Shown here: piece by piece, positions 17,425 through 27,700 of the stretch
Position numbering within the stretch: position 1 is the first letter of the stretch
Layout: each line of letters opens with the position of its first letter
DNA from: JAVKMO01 sp031539345
GTDB taxonomy: Bacteria; Bacteroidota; Bacteroidia; Chitinophagales; Chitinophagaceae
Direction: 5' to 3'
DNA: 64,000 bases
NCBI GenBank assembly: GCA_031539345.1
Contig: JAVKMO010000009.1
Coordinates: 1-64,000 of the forward strand
Notes under the pieces: model-generated
What the model saw: only the letters and a program-made list of their open reading frames with translations
Told to the model about the DNA's origin: nothing
Database searches by the model: none
Translations under genes and position numbers: made by a program

Positions 17425-18457
17425 ATGAAAAAACAAGTTCTTTTCTTTTGGCGAATTATCATTTCGACTTGCACCAGATGTAGAAGGTGGTTTTTTAAAC
17501 AAAAACACAATTCCCATTTTTGTCGGAGGTGCAGAACTTAATGTTGCAAGTGCACTTGCTTTGTGGAATATTCCATCAACTTATGTAACAGCAATACCTA
17601 CTAATTTTTTAAGCAAACAAATTATTACTACTTTAAACAAAAAAATATCAATACCGAAAAAATCATCTATTGTGGACAACGTATTGGTATTTACTATTTG
17701 CCACAAGGTAAAGACTTAAAAAATGAAAGCGTTATTTATGATCGTACGCATTCTGCATTTTCAACCTTACATACAGAAAAAATAGACTGGGATAAATTAT
17801 TTGACGGCGTCAGTCATTTTCATTTTTCTGCCATTTGTCCTGCTCTTAATCAGGAGACAGCAAATCTTTGTTTGGAGGCTATTCAAAAAGCAAATGAGAA
17901 AAAAATCATTGTTTCTTTAGACCTTAATTATAGAGAAAAATTATGGCAATATGGAAAAAAGGCAAATAAAAAAGGCAAATGAAATTATGCCTGATTTAGC
18001 CGCATACTGTCAAATTATTATGGGAAATATTTGGGCAGCAAATAAAATGTTAGACATTCCTCTGAATGAAAAGATAAAGACTAAAAATGAGTTTTTGGAA
18101 CACGCTGCTGAAACATCAAAACACATCATCAAAAAATTTCCTTGTTGTACACATGTTGCAAATACATTTCGTTTTGACGATAGTAAGAACCTCGAATATT
18201 TTGGCACTTTATTTACACAAGACACATTATATCATTCCAAAACTTTTCATACAACAAATGAATCTGTCAATAAAGTAGGCAGTGGCGATTGCTTTATGGC
18301 TTCTTTATTATATGGATTATACATAGATCAAGATCCACAAGAAATCATTGATTTTGCAGCCCTTGCAGCATTTGATAAATTATTTTTATCGACTGATAGC
18401 ACAAGCAATACGGTGGAACTTATTTTACAAAATGCAAATCATTATTCATCTCTATAA
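17425..18457 (+). pseudogene. kdgK: 2-keto-3-deoxygluconate kinase, broken by three frameshifts
   Basis: A PfkB-family sugar kinase that would phosphorylate 2-keto-3-deoxygluconate. The pieces lie in order but in alternating frames. FFGELSFRLAPDVEGG and FVGGAELNVASALA come first. INTEKIIYCGQRIGIYYLPQ to VSLDLNYREKLW are in the next frame. MPDLAAYCQIIMGNIWAANK and the ATP/catalytic motif VGSGDCFMASLLYG are in the last. Frame changes fall near 17445, at an A7 run near 17642, and between 17951 and 17982. Without them the protein would have normal length (about 340 residues). The catalytic Asp (GSGD) is still present. It overlaps eda by 26 nt, as in an operon. Decay is preferred to programmed frameshifting because three shifts would be needed. 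Confidence 0.88.
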
Positions 18458-19164
18458 CATAAAAAAAAACAAAGACGAATTAGTACGCCGATTAGCCCAA
18501 CAAGGGCTTTTGCCTTTATACTACAACGCTGACAAAAACACAAGCATCGATTTGATGCGCACACTATACAAAGGCGGTATACGAATTTTTGAATATACAA
18601 ACAGGGGCGAAAATGCCTTAGAAAACTTCAAAGAATTGATCAAAATCAGAAATGCTGGATTTGTCAGTTGGCATTGGAACAATTAAAAGTTTGGCTGACG
18701 CAGAAAGTTTTTACCCTTATGCAGATTTTTTTGTTGCACCTATAGTAAATTGTAGAGTTGCTGAATTTGCAAATGAAAATAAAATGCTTTGGATACCTGG
18801 TTGTATGACCCCAACAGAAATTCATTTGGCACAAGAGTGTCAAGCAACAATTATTAAATTATTTCCTGCAAATATTTTGGGTGTCAATTTTTTACAATCA
18901 ATCAAAGATTTATTTTCTCATCAATTATTTATTCCAACTGGTGGTGTAGAAATTGAAGAAAAAAATTTGCAAGCATGGTTTGACGCTCGCGTTTGTGCAG
19001 TAGGAATGGGGAGTAAATCATTACAACAAAAATGGATAGAAGAAAAAATATATACTGCTATTTTAGACGAGACTAAAAAAAGCACTACAATTGATCAAGC
19101 TGATAAAAGAAACAAAAACATAAAATTATGTGTGTGCAAACATTCTACCTTACTTTTAACCTAA
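18432..19164 (+). pseudogene. eda: KDPG/KHG aldolase, broken by a frameshift
   Basis: Would cleave 2-keto-3-deoxy-6-phosphogluconate to pyruvate and glyceraldehyde 3-phosphate. The first part (ATG at 18432) reads to RIFEYTNRGENALENF, including the catalytic Glu and phosphate-side Arg, and then hits a stop at 18686. The other frame takes over near 18660 with VGIGTIKSLADAESF, CMTPTEIHLAQECQ, IIKLFPANILGVNFLQSI (Schiff-base Lys) and TGGVEIEEKNLQAWF. The domain ends near 19090. The tail to 19164 is not family sequence, so the original stop was also lost. With kdgK dead as well, the route from ketodeoxygluconate to pyruvate is disabled at this locus. Confidence 0.87.
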
Positions 19165-19344
19165 GTCAAAATAGCATAACTTCAAATACATCTTTAGAAT
19201 GTTTTTGTTGGTGTTTGCACATTCTGTTCTAATAACACAAATAGAGGTGGAATTGGCTATGAATGAAATTCAAAGACAGTTTGTTAAAAAAAAAATATTT
19301 TCGGCGTACTATTCATTTATCTATTTTATTATACTCTTATTCCT

Positions 19345-20232
19345 ATGTCAGGTCAGCTTAAAGAAGTCCGTACAAGAATTAAAAGCGTTCAAAGTACGCA
19401 ACAAATTACCAAAGCAATGAAAATGGTAAGTGCTGCTAAATTGCGAAAAGCACAAGACGCCATTCAACAATTAAAACCTTATGCCAATAAATTAAAAGAT
19501 GTGTTTAGCAATATTGCGTCGTCTTTAGATGGTGATTCAACAATTACACTCGCTACACAAAGGGCTATTCAAAAAGTTGCGATTGTTGTGATTACAAGCG
19601 ACAAAGGTTTGTGTGGAGGCTACAACGCCAATATCATCAAATTATCCAATGCATTAATTGCAGAGAAATATGCTTCATTAGATAAAAAAACTCAAATTGA
19701 TATTGTTGCTTTAGGAAAAAAAGGATACGAAGCATTTAAAAAAAATGGTTACACAGTTCTTGACACTTACAAAGACATTTTTTTAAAACTCAATTATGAC
19801 GACGTAAAAGCCTGCAGAAAATTTTTGACACAATCTTTCGTATCACAACAATACGATGCGATAGAAATTGTTTTTAGTGAATTTAAGAACGCAGCATCTC
19901 AATTGATTTTGAGCGAGACTTTTTTACCCATAGAATCTGGCAAACTTCAATCTGTGCCAACAGCAAAAAATAAAGATTATCTCTATGAACCCAATCGAGA
20001 TGTTTTATTAGAGGAGTTGATTCCTCTTATTCTGAATACACAACTTTTGAAAGCCATTTTAGATGCCGCAGCGTCTGAACATGGGGCAAGAATGACAGCA
20101 ATGGATAAAGCAACAGAAAATGCAAACGAGATTTTGAAGAAATTAAAAATTTCATACAACAGAGCCAGACAAGCTGCTATTACAACAGAACTCAGTGAAA
20201 TTGTAAGTGGAGCAATTGCGTTAGAAAGCTAA
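19345..20232 (+). CDS. atpG: ATP synthase F1 gamma subunit
   Basis: The central rotor stalk of F1, coupling proton flow to catalysis. The 295 residues contain the N-terminal coiled-coil helix (LKEVRTRIKSVQSTQQITKA, then MKMVSAAKLRKAQ), VVITSDKGLCGGYNANI, and the C-terminal helix (ASEHGARMTAMDKATENANE). These are the defining gamma-subunit blocks. Here atpG stands alone: no atpA, atpD or F0 genes flank it. The 180 nt upstream, after dead eda, holds a frame starting from TTG that I do not consider a gene. scpB begins 16 nt downstream. Confidence 0.95.
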   Translation: MSGQLKEVRTRIKSVQSTQQITKAMKMVSAAKLRKAQDAIQQLKPYANKLKDVFSNIASSLDGDSTITLATQRAIQKVAIVVITSDKGLCGGYNANIIKLSNALIAEKYASLDKKTQIDIVALGKKGYEAFKKNGYTVLDTYKDIFLKLNYDDVKACRKFLTQSFVSQQYDAIEIVFSEFKNAASQLILSETFLPIESGKLQSVPTAKNKDYLYEPNRDVLLEELIPLILNTQLLKAILDAAASEHGARMTAMDKATENANEILKKLKISYNRARQAAITTELSEIVSGAIALES

Positions 20233-20248
20233 TTCGAGACAATATTTT

Positions 20249-20863
20249 ATGCCAATAGACATTCTTATTCCACACATCGAAGCACTTATTTTTGCATCTG
20301 ATAAACCCTTATCTGTCATTGAGATTTTAGGGTTTTTACAGCAAATATTTCCTCCCGAACAAGATGGTGAAAAACTAAAGTTAGAAGAGGTTCAAAATGC
20401 CATAGAAGCGATTAGTGAAAAATATCAATCGAACTATTATGCGTTTGAAATTCGTTTGAGTGGAGGCGGATACCAATTTTTGACTAAACCTGAATATCAC
20501 AAAACCGTTGCTCTTATTCAAGAAGAAAAATTCATTAAAAAATTATCAACAGCTGCCATAGAAACACTTGCCATTATTGCCTATAAACAACCCATCACAA
20601 AAAATGAAATTGAGATTATACGAGGTGTGAATTGTGATTATGCGGTTGGAAAATTATTAGAAAAAGAATTGGTTCTTATTCAAGGACGTAATGAAAACAT
20701 ACCCGGCAAGCCCTTGTTATACGCAACATCAAGAAATTTCATGGATTATTTTGGCATCAATTCGCCTGAAGACCTACCCAAAATAAAAGAAATTATCAAC
20801 ACAGAAGCAGTTCTTCCTTTTCAAGTAGAATTAAATTTTTCTTCGCCTTCGCCTGTTGAATAA
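20249..20863 (+). CDS. scpB: Segregation and condensation protein B
   Basis: The kleisin-partner subunit of the SMC-ScpAB condensin, acting in chromosome compaction and segregation. The 204-residue protein has the two winged-helix domains of ScpB. The first begins HIEALIFASDKPLSVIEI. The second contains LSTAAIETLAIIAYKQPITK, EIEIIRGVNCDYAVGKLLE and RNENIPGKPLLYATS, the best conserved stretch of the family. It follows atpG by 16 nt and is probably cotranscribed. scpA is not in the window. Confidence 0.94.
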   Translation: MPIDILIPHIEALIFASDKPLSVIEILGFLQQIFPPEQDGEKLKLEEVQNAIEAISEKYQSNYYAFEIRLSGGGYQFLTKPEYHKTVALIQEEKFIKKLSTAAIETLAIIAYKQPITKNEIEIIRGVNCDYAVGKLLEKELVLIQGRNENIPGKPLLYATSRNFMDYFGINSPEDLPKIKEIINTEAVLPFQVELNFSSPSPVE

Positions 20864-20908
20864 TTTTTTTTTACGATTTTTTATCTGCATTGACCTTAAA
20901 TTCATTTT

Positions 20909-21688
20909 ATGAGAATCGCCTTTTTAGAATCGCAAAAAGCAGAACGGATATGGATGCTTGCTAAAATAGAATTTAGACAACGTTATTACGAACATAAAGC
21001 AGGTATGCTTTGGGCACTTGTTAAACCCATTGCCGACTCGCTAATTTATTTTTTCGTGTTCACCTTTGTAATGAAAAATAACATTCCTAATTTTGCTTTA
21101 TACTTGTTTTTGGGTCTTATTTTTTCTGGCATTTTTAATGAATGTGCGGGAGGAAAAATTTTCTTTTTAGCAGAAAAAAAATCAATTTATGAGTATTCCA
21201 ATATGAACAAGTGGGAAATTTACGTTTCTTCTATTATGGCTAATTTTATTGGTTTTTTATTCAATCTCATTGTTTTCTTTTTGTTGGCATTTATTATTGG
21301 CGACCATTTTTATATTACCTATAGCCTACTCTTACTTCCTTTATTGATTCTTATTTCTTATGTTATTTGCATTGCGTGGTCTATTATTTTATCTACAGCA
21401 TATTTATTTTTCAGAGACATTTCTCAAATTTGGCAAATTTTTACGACAATTTTATTTTGGTCATCACCTGTTGTTTTAGACCAAAAATTATACACAGGAA
21501 AGGTAGCTTTAATGGCGTATGTCCACCCTTTTTCGAGCATGGTTTCTTGCAGTAGAGATATTGTTTTATACCATCAAATACCCACAATACAACATTCATC
21601 AAGCCTTCTTGTAACAATGTTTTTTTGGCTTTTTGTTGCTACTATTTGTATGAAAAAATATGTTCCTCTTGCCTCAGAAAAGCTATAA
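20909..21688 (+). CDS. ABC-2 type permease of a polysaccharide or glycolipid exporter
   Basis: A 259-residue inner-membrane protein with six predicted membrane helices and a cytoplasmic N-terminus rich in basic residues (AERIWMLAKIEFRQRYYEHK). The opening block and the late segments (YLFFRDISQIWQIFTTILFW, SSPVV) fit the TagG/KpsM/Wzm permease group, which exports polysaccharide O-antigen or teichoic-acid-like chains. The partner ATPase (Wzt/TagH type) is not adjacent, so it must be encoded elsewhere or the gene is an orphan. A lipid-kinase homologue follows by about 60 nt and rfbD is nearby. Both fit a surface-glycan theme. Confidence 0.82.
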   Translation: MRIAFLESQKAERIWMLAKIEFRQRYYEHKAGMLWALVKPIADSLIYFFVFTFVMKNNIPNFALYLFLGLIFSGIFNECAGGKIFFLAEKKSIYEYSNMNKWEIYVSSIMANFIGFLFNLIVFFLLAFIIGDHFYITYSLLLLPLLILISYVICIAWSIILSTAYLFFRDISQIWQIFTTILFWSSPVVLDQKLYTGKVALMAYVHPFSSMVSCSRDIVLYHQIPTIQHSSSLLVTMFFWLFVATICMKKYVPLASEKL

Positions 21689-21748
21689 TAAAATCCTTTT
21701 TATCGCTTCAATTATTACGATAACTATTTGCACCATTATTCAGAAACG

Positions 21749-22678
21749 ATGAATTACTTATTTGTTATCAATGAATTGTCAGGGGGAAGAAAAAATAAAA
21801 TACAACGAGAATTTTATCTTAAAAATTTACAAGAAAAAATAACAAGAGACACTTTTTTTGAAGATAAAGAAGTGTACTATATGTCTATCATCAATCCGTA
21901 TTTTAATCAGCAAGATGTAATAGACCTTATCATCGAAAAAAACATTACGCACGTTATTCTTGGTGGCGGAGATGGAACTTTTCAACGTATTTTAAATTTA
22001 ATCTACGAACAAAACAAATCGCTTTTTAAAGTACTGACATTTGGTTTTTTGCCTTTAGGGTCAGGTAATGGATTTGCTTATCATTTAAAAAGCCCTCGAA
22101 CCTCTTCTGCGGTCATCAGAATGTTAAAACAGAATAAAGTCAAAAAAATAGATGCCCTACTCATCAATGAAAAAGAAATTTGCGTTCATAATGTTGGAAG
22201 CGGTTTCGATGCAAAAATTGTAAGCCTTTTTGAACAACATAAAATGCGTGGTGCATGGCTTTATGCAAAATTGACTTTAACGAATTTGTTTCGCATGAAA
22301 GGTTATGAATATACCGTTTGTGCGGACGAAAAAACGTGGAAATTAAAAGCGTCTTTAGTGTTGGTAACAAACTCTAATCAGTTTGGAGCAAAATTCAAAA
22401 TCGCTCCGTTCGCGTCTTTAGAAGATGGGGTTTTTGACCTTGTTATTATTCCTTATCAGCCATTTCATCTGTTATTCGTTCATTTTTTAGACTTTATTTT
22501 TTTTCCTACTCATAACGATAGCATTAAAAATCAAAAAATCATTTATTGGCAGAGCAAAAAAGTATCGATTACCAATCATAACAATGCACCCGTTCAAATT
22601 AGCGGAGACATGATGAAACACAATACAGACCAAATTGTATGTGAAATACTTCCTGCTTATCTTCAGTGCTTGTATTGA
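21749..22678 (+). CDS. Diacylglycerol kinase-type lipid kinase
   Basis: A 309-residue protein of the DAGK catalytic family, which phosphorylates diacylglycerol or related lipids. The nucleotide-binding motif ILGGGDGTFQRILNLI and the following GFLPLGSGNGFAYHL are clear, with a later acidic pair near EDGVFDLVII. The family also includes YegS-like and sphingosine-kinase-like enzymes, so the lipid is unknown. The ATG at 21749 (MNYLFVINELSGGRKNK) is favoured over an upstream TTG because it puts the conserved N-terminal beta strand at the very start. A role in recycling lipid from glycan export is possible given the ABC-2 permease upstream. Confidence 0.85.
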   Translation: MNYLFVINELSGGRKNKIQREFYLKNLQEKITRDTFFEDKEVYYMSIINPYFNQQDVIDLIIEKNITHVILGGGDGTFQRILNLIYEQNKSLFKVLTFGFLPLGSGNGFAYHLKSPRTSSAVIRMLKQNKVKKIDALLINEKEICVHNVGSGFDAKIVSLFEQHKMRGAWLYAKLTLTNLFRMKGYEYTVCADEKTWKLKASLVLVTNSNQFGAKFKIAPFASLEDGVFDLVIIPYQPFHLLFVHFLDFIFFPTHNDSIKNQKIIYWQSKKVSITNHNNAPVQISGDMMKHNTDQIVCEILPAYLQCLY

Positions 22679-22749
22679 GTTGAATAAAAGACAAGTTTGA
22701 CTGTAGTTAAACAAAATAAGAAATCATAAACATACTTTGACTCTACCAA

Positions 22750-23616
22750 TCAAAGCAACTGTAAACAAGCATCTAAGCTACTTTCCCAAGATTGTAAGGG
22801 AATAGAAAATGTTTGTTGAAATTTCTCCTTTGATAGCACAGAATAGGCAGGTCTCTTTGCAAGTGTTTTGTAATCTTTTGAGGCAATTCCTTGAATTTGT
22901 GTTGTATAGTTTTTTTGGGTTTTGATAGCAGTTGCAAAATCATGCCATGAAATAACGCCATCATTTGTAAAGTGAAAAATGTTTTTCCACGCACGTTCAA
23001 TTTCTTGCGTTTGAATAATTTGTAAGACCATTTGAGCAATATCTCTTGCATACGTTGGGCTTCCTAATTGGTCATTGACAATTTGTAAGGTTTCTTTTTC
23101 TGGCATTAAGCGAAGCATAGTTTTGACAAAATTATTGCCAAAAGAAGAATATACCCATGAGGTTCTAAATACAATACTCTGCGGGTTATTCAAAAGACAT
23201 AATTTTTCGCCTTCTAATTTTGCTCTACCATATTCATTCTGTGGGTCTGTCAAACTGCTTTCAACATAGGGTTGAGTCGCTGTTCCTCCAAATACATAAT
23301 CAGTAGAAAGATGAATCATTTTTACACCATACGATTGACAAATAGCGGCGATTATTCCTACCCCAACAGCATTACTATTCCAATTTTCGTCTTTTTCTTC
23401 TTCCGCCTTATCTACTTTTGTATAAGCAATGCAATTGATACAATAAGTGATTTTTTGTTGAGCAAAAAAGGTTTCTAAAGTATGGGGAGAAGAAATGTCA
23501 AACTGTTGCTTTGTAAAAAAAATGAAATCAAAATCATTTTGATAAGCTGAATGGAGTGCAAAAAATTCTGAACCAACTTGTCCATTTGTGCCAAGTATGA
23601 GGATTGTTTGTTTCAT
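22750..23616 (-). CDS. rfbD: dTDP-4-dehydrorhamnose reductase
   Basis: The last step of dTDP-L-rhamnose synthesis: NAD(P)H-dependent reduction of dTDP-4-keto-rhamnose. The 288 residues have the Rossmann motif ILGTNGQVGSEF, the substrate region INCIAYTKVDKAEEEKD, STDYVFGG and the catalytic Y-x-x-x-K in NEYGRAKLEGEK, followed by FRTSWVYS. The rfbA, rfbB and rfbC genes are not adjacent. The product would feed surface polysaccharide, which agrees with the neighbouring ABC-2 permease. It converges with the lipid-kinase gene across about 70 nt. Confidence 0.93.
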   Translation of the reverse strand: MKQTILILGTNGQVGSEFFALHSAYQNDFDFIFFTKQQFDISSPHTLETFFAQQKITYCINCIAYTKVDKAEEEKDENWNSNAVGVGIIAAICQSYGVKMIHLSTDYVFGGTATQPYVESSLTDPQNEYGRAKLEGEKLCLLNNPQSIVFRTSWVYSSFGNNFVKTMLRLMPEKETLQIVNDQLGSPTYARDIAQMVLQIIQTQEIERAWKNIFHFTNDGVISWHDFATAIKTQKNYTTQIQGIASKDYKTLAKRPAYSVLSKEKFQQTFSIPLQSWESSLDACLQLL

Positions 23617-23852
23617 AAAAAATAAGTTTTAAACCTGAATGCAATGAATGAATACAATATTCTGATTTTAAAGTAAATGGAAAACAAAACTTTGACATAT
23701 ACAACGCAGTATTTTTATTTCAAAACAAGATGTATCCATAAGCACCATTTTACTATCAACAGCAATCAACATCATCAAATAAAAAGGAGACAATCTACTC
23801 GTTGTGCTTTTTTTTATTTAGGTTTGTTTCCTTCGATTAAAATCTTTTTTAC

Positions 23853-24650
23853 ATGGAAAATTTTTGGATAAAAATAAATATTTTCAACTCATCTTTTTAC
23901 AAAAAACCTCTTTCTATTCACGTTTTTTGGGCAGTTCTACTACTACTACTTTTATTACTTGGCACATCTTTATGGCTCAACATTTTTACTCGGCACAATA
24001 GCTATACTAAAGTGCCTACGGTGGTTGGCTTAAAAACAGAAATAGCAATAGCCGAATTAGAAAAAAGCGAATTGAATTATCTCATTGCAGATTCGATTTA
24101 TACAGACAAGCAAAATCCCAATACGGTTATCACCCAAATTCCCGACCCGAACGCAAGTGTAAAAACGCATCGAACAGTTTATTTAATCATCAACAGAGCC
24201 CACGTTCCAAGTCTTGCATTTCCAAATATTGAAGGTGTCAGCTACAGCACTGCGTGTGAAATCATTAAAGCAAAAGGCTTTACGATCAACGATACTATTT
24301 ATAGAGATGATGATGCAAAAGATGTTGTGATAGATCATTTATATAATAATCGCAGTGTACATGCAGGTGAAAATTTACCCCTAAGTGCTGGCATTACGAT
24401 TGTTTTAGGTAATAGAAAAACACCCAGTTATGAATATGAATGGGTTCCCAATTTGGTTGGCATAAAATTGTCAGTAGCTACGGCTATTGCAGAAAAATTA
24501 AAATTGAAGTTGGAAATCAAGTCCGAGATGCCAATGAACGACGAAGATGCTACACGAATTTTGCGACAAGTGCCAACTGCAACAAATGAAGATGGCGACA
24601 AAAACAAATTATTACAAAGTAGTACAATTGTAGTTTGGTTGACAGAATAA
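23853..24650 (+). CDS. Membrane-anchored PASTA-domain protein
   Basis: A 265-residue protein with one membrane helix (residues about 26-46, a leucine run encoded by repeated CTA triplets) and a large extracytoplasmic part of three PASTA domains. The domains begin at TKVPTVVGLKTEIAIAELEK, SLAFPNIEGVSYSTACEIIK and EWVPNLVGIKLSVATAIAEK. PASTA domains bind peptidoglycan fragments or beta-lactams in the known kinases and PBPs. Here they lack any kinase or transpeptidase domain, a common Bacteroidota arrangement of unknown role, perhaps cell-wall sensing. The MORN gene starts about 60 nt downstream. Confidence 0.87.
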   Translation: MENFWIKINIFNSSFYKKPLSIHVFWAVLLLLLLLLGTSLWLNIFTRHNSYTKVPTVVGLKTEIAIAELEKSELNYLIADSIYTDKQNPNTVITQIPDPNASVKTHRTVYLIINRAHVPSLAFPNIEGVSYSTACEIIKAKGFTINDTIYRDDDAKDVVIDHLYNNRSVHAGENLPLSAGITIVLGNRKTPSYEYEWVPNLVGIKLSVATAIAEKLKLKLEIKSEMPMNDEDATRILRQVPTATNEDGDKNKLLQSSTIVVWLTE

Positions 24651-24709
24651 AAAAATCAATACCCTATTTAATTGTTCATTTCTCTTCTTTATTGTTTTTT
24701 ATTCGGTTT

Positions 24710-27700
24710 ATGTTGTTGAAACATTGTTTGATTATCTTCATTTTGGCGTGTACCACAAATATTTTTTGCCAATGTTTATCGGGTAATTGTAATACAGGAA
24801 ACGGCACTTACAAATTTTCTAATGGAGATGTTTATGAAGGTGGTTTTCAAAATCAAATGAAGCACGGAAAGGGAAAAATGAAATATTTCAACGGCATGAT
24901 GTATGACGGAGAGTGGAATAGTAATGTGTATGAAGGCGTGGGTAAATTTTCTAACGGGGGGACTTACAAATATGAAGGTGAATATAAATTTGGCAAAGAA
25001 GAAGGAAAAGGAAGATCCACTTATGCAGACGGCTCTGTCTATGAAGGTGACTTTAAAAATGGAAAAAGAAATGGTAAAGGAATTTTGACCCAAGTGGGAA
25101 ATAGAAAATTAGATGGAGATTGGAAAAACAATGAAATTGATGGCGAAGTGGAAATTTCTGAAGACGATATCGCTGTTTACAAAGGCGGTTATAAAAATGG
25201 CTTATATCAAGGAAAGGGACAATTATATACAGCAACATTAGATTTGATTGAAGGCTTTTTTAAAGATGGAAAATTAGTAGGTAAAAGTGAGTACACTTTT
25301 GTGGGTGGGGAAAAAAAATACGGAAATTTCCAAAATTCACAACTACACGGAAAGGGTGTTTTTGTTTTTCCAAATAAAGATTCCATTGTCAGTAGAGGTT
25401 GGAAGTATGGAGTTTTAGACACCTTTGGCATTCATTATTATGGCAATGGAGACAGATACAAAGGCTATTTTAAGAACACAAAAAAAGACAGCTTTGGAAC
25501 ATTTACTTATGCCAACGGCGACAAATACATAGGGCTATGGAAAAACGATAAAAAAGAAGACAGTAACGGTTTATTTCTTTATGCAAACAAAGACAGCTTC
25601 CGAGGCATTTATCATAACAATGCACGCAATGGAATGGGTACATTGAGTACAAAAAAAGAAACTTGGACAGGCAATTGGGTGAATGACATGAAGCACGGAA
25701 TGGGAACAACTTATTACAAAAACGGAGATACACTTATTGCTTATTGGGTCTATGATAATTTAGACGGAGAAGCTAACTTACGCTACAAAAATGGAAATAT
25801 TTATACGATTACGTATAACAACAATATTAAAAATGGGACGGCTATTTTTACTACAATAGACAAAAAACAACGAAAAGAATTTTGGCTCAATGGATATTTG
25901 ATTGAAGGTGAGGGAGATGAAAAATTCAAAAATTTATCATCTAGAAATTTTAAAAACGTCAATATTAAAGACACCGCAATTTTCAAAAAACGAGACACTT
26001 TAATCGACAAAAAAACACGTAATATTTTTATTGGAAAAATTATCAACGACGCAAAAGAAGGTAAAGGCACTTTAATTACACATCAAGGAGACACCATAAA
26101 AGGAGTATGGAAAAACGATATGCTTACAGGTAGCGCAATCTGTAAATATCAAAATGGAGAAACGTATAAAGGAAATTTTGTCAATGATAAAAAAGAAGGA
26201 AGGGGGATTTATATTTATGCAAACGGTGAAAAATATACTGGAGACTGGAAAGCAGACGAACAAAATGGAAATGGCAAATATTATTTTGCTAATAAAGAAG
26301 TCTATGAAGGCACTTTCAAAAACAATAAAATAAATGGCAAGGGGACAATGAAATATCCCAACAAAGATGTGCTCAGTGCAATTTGGTATGACAATAAAAT
26401 TCAAGGAGCAGGCATATTAAAATATGCCAATGGAAACACATTTCATGGACATTGGAAAAACAATATTATCGACGGAAAGTGTTTTGTAATTTACAACAAT
26501 GGAAAAACAGCACAAGAAATTTGGCAAAATGGAAACAGAATAAAGGGGCTCATTACAGTGTATGAATACGACAATCATACGTACTTCATTGATTCTAACA
26601 AAGTGGGTAAAAAAGAAATTACCATGCACGAAAAACAATGGAAAGCAAAAAAAGGATCGAAATATTATGGGGAAATAGAAAACGGGAAAAAAAATGGATA
26701 TGGTATTTGGCTCAATTACAACAATGAAAAATATGAAGGGAATTGGACTTATGACAAAAAATCAGGGTATGGAGAATATACTTATACCAAAGGCGACAAG
26801 TACAAAGGGCTATGGAGTTTAGACAGAAAAAATGGAAAAGGAATCGGCATTTACAAATATGGAAAAGAAAAATATGAAGGCGATTGGATTAATAATGAAA
26901 AAAGCGGGATAGGAATTTATTACTTTGAAAATGACGATAAGTATGACGGCGAATGGTTCAATGACCAAATGAACGGCAACGGAACTTATGCCTACAAACG
27001 AGACTCTATCTTTAAAGGCAATTGGGTGAATGGCAAAAAAAATGGAACTGGAGTACTCACCACTTATGCAAATAACTTAACAAAAAAAGAAATTTTTAAG
27101 CGTGATAAAATTTATATCGACCCCAATCGATACAAAGATTTTAACGGCATCGATTCTTTTATTTTTTCTAATGGCGTGCAATATGTTGGAGAATGGAAAA
27201 GTGGTACAAGAGATGGATTTGGGACTCAAACAGAGCCAAAAGAAGGAGTTTATACTGGCACTTTTATCAACAATAAAAAAAGTGGCACGGGCAAATATGT
27301 TTTTGTTGATAGCAGCACGTATGAAGGCACATGGGAAGATGACCGAATCAACGGAACAGGCATTTATCAATATACAAACAAAGACCACTACGAAGGACAG
27401 TTAAAAAATGGAAAACGTTATGGTGCGGGTGTTTTACAATATGCCAACAAAGACATGTACATTGGCAATTGGATAGACAATAAAAGAGTTGGCAAAGGTG
27501 AAATGCAATACAAAAGCAATAACGAAACCTATTCTGGCGATTGGTTGAATGACAAAGCACATGGAAAAGGAACGTATCAATTTAGTAACGGAGATCAATA
27601 TCAAGGCACATTCAATAATGGCAAAAGGCAAGGAGATGGAAAATTAACTTATGCCAATGGCAATATTTTTACTGGCACTTGGTTTAATAATACCATTGAT

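Noticed and set aside
17425..18457. Programmed frameshifting in kdgK
   Set aside because: It would need three shifts in alternating directions, and kdgK genes of this family are not known to use recoding.
18652..18686. Two separate aldolase genes
   Set aside because: The two frames hold the first and second halves of a single KDPG aldolase domain, so this is one broken gene.
19199..19420. 73-codon frame leading into atpG
   Set aside because: Starts with TTG, overlaps atpG in another frame, and its end is a shadow of atpG. Upstream part resembles no family.
23677..23871. 64-codon frame between rfbD and the PASTA gene
   Set aside because: Overlaps the PASTA start and has no recognisable features or conserved pattern.
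26072..27388. Several long antisense frames over the MORN gene
   Set aside because: They arise from the repetitive codon pattern of the MORN repeats and read as Phe/Ile-rich nonsense.
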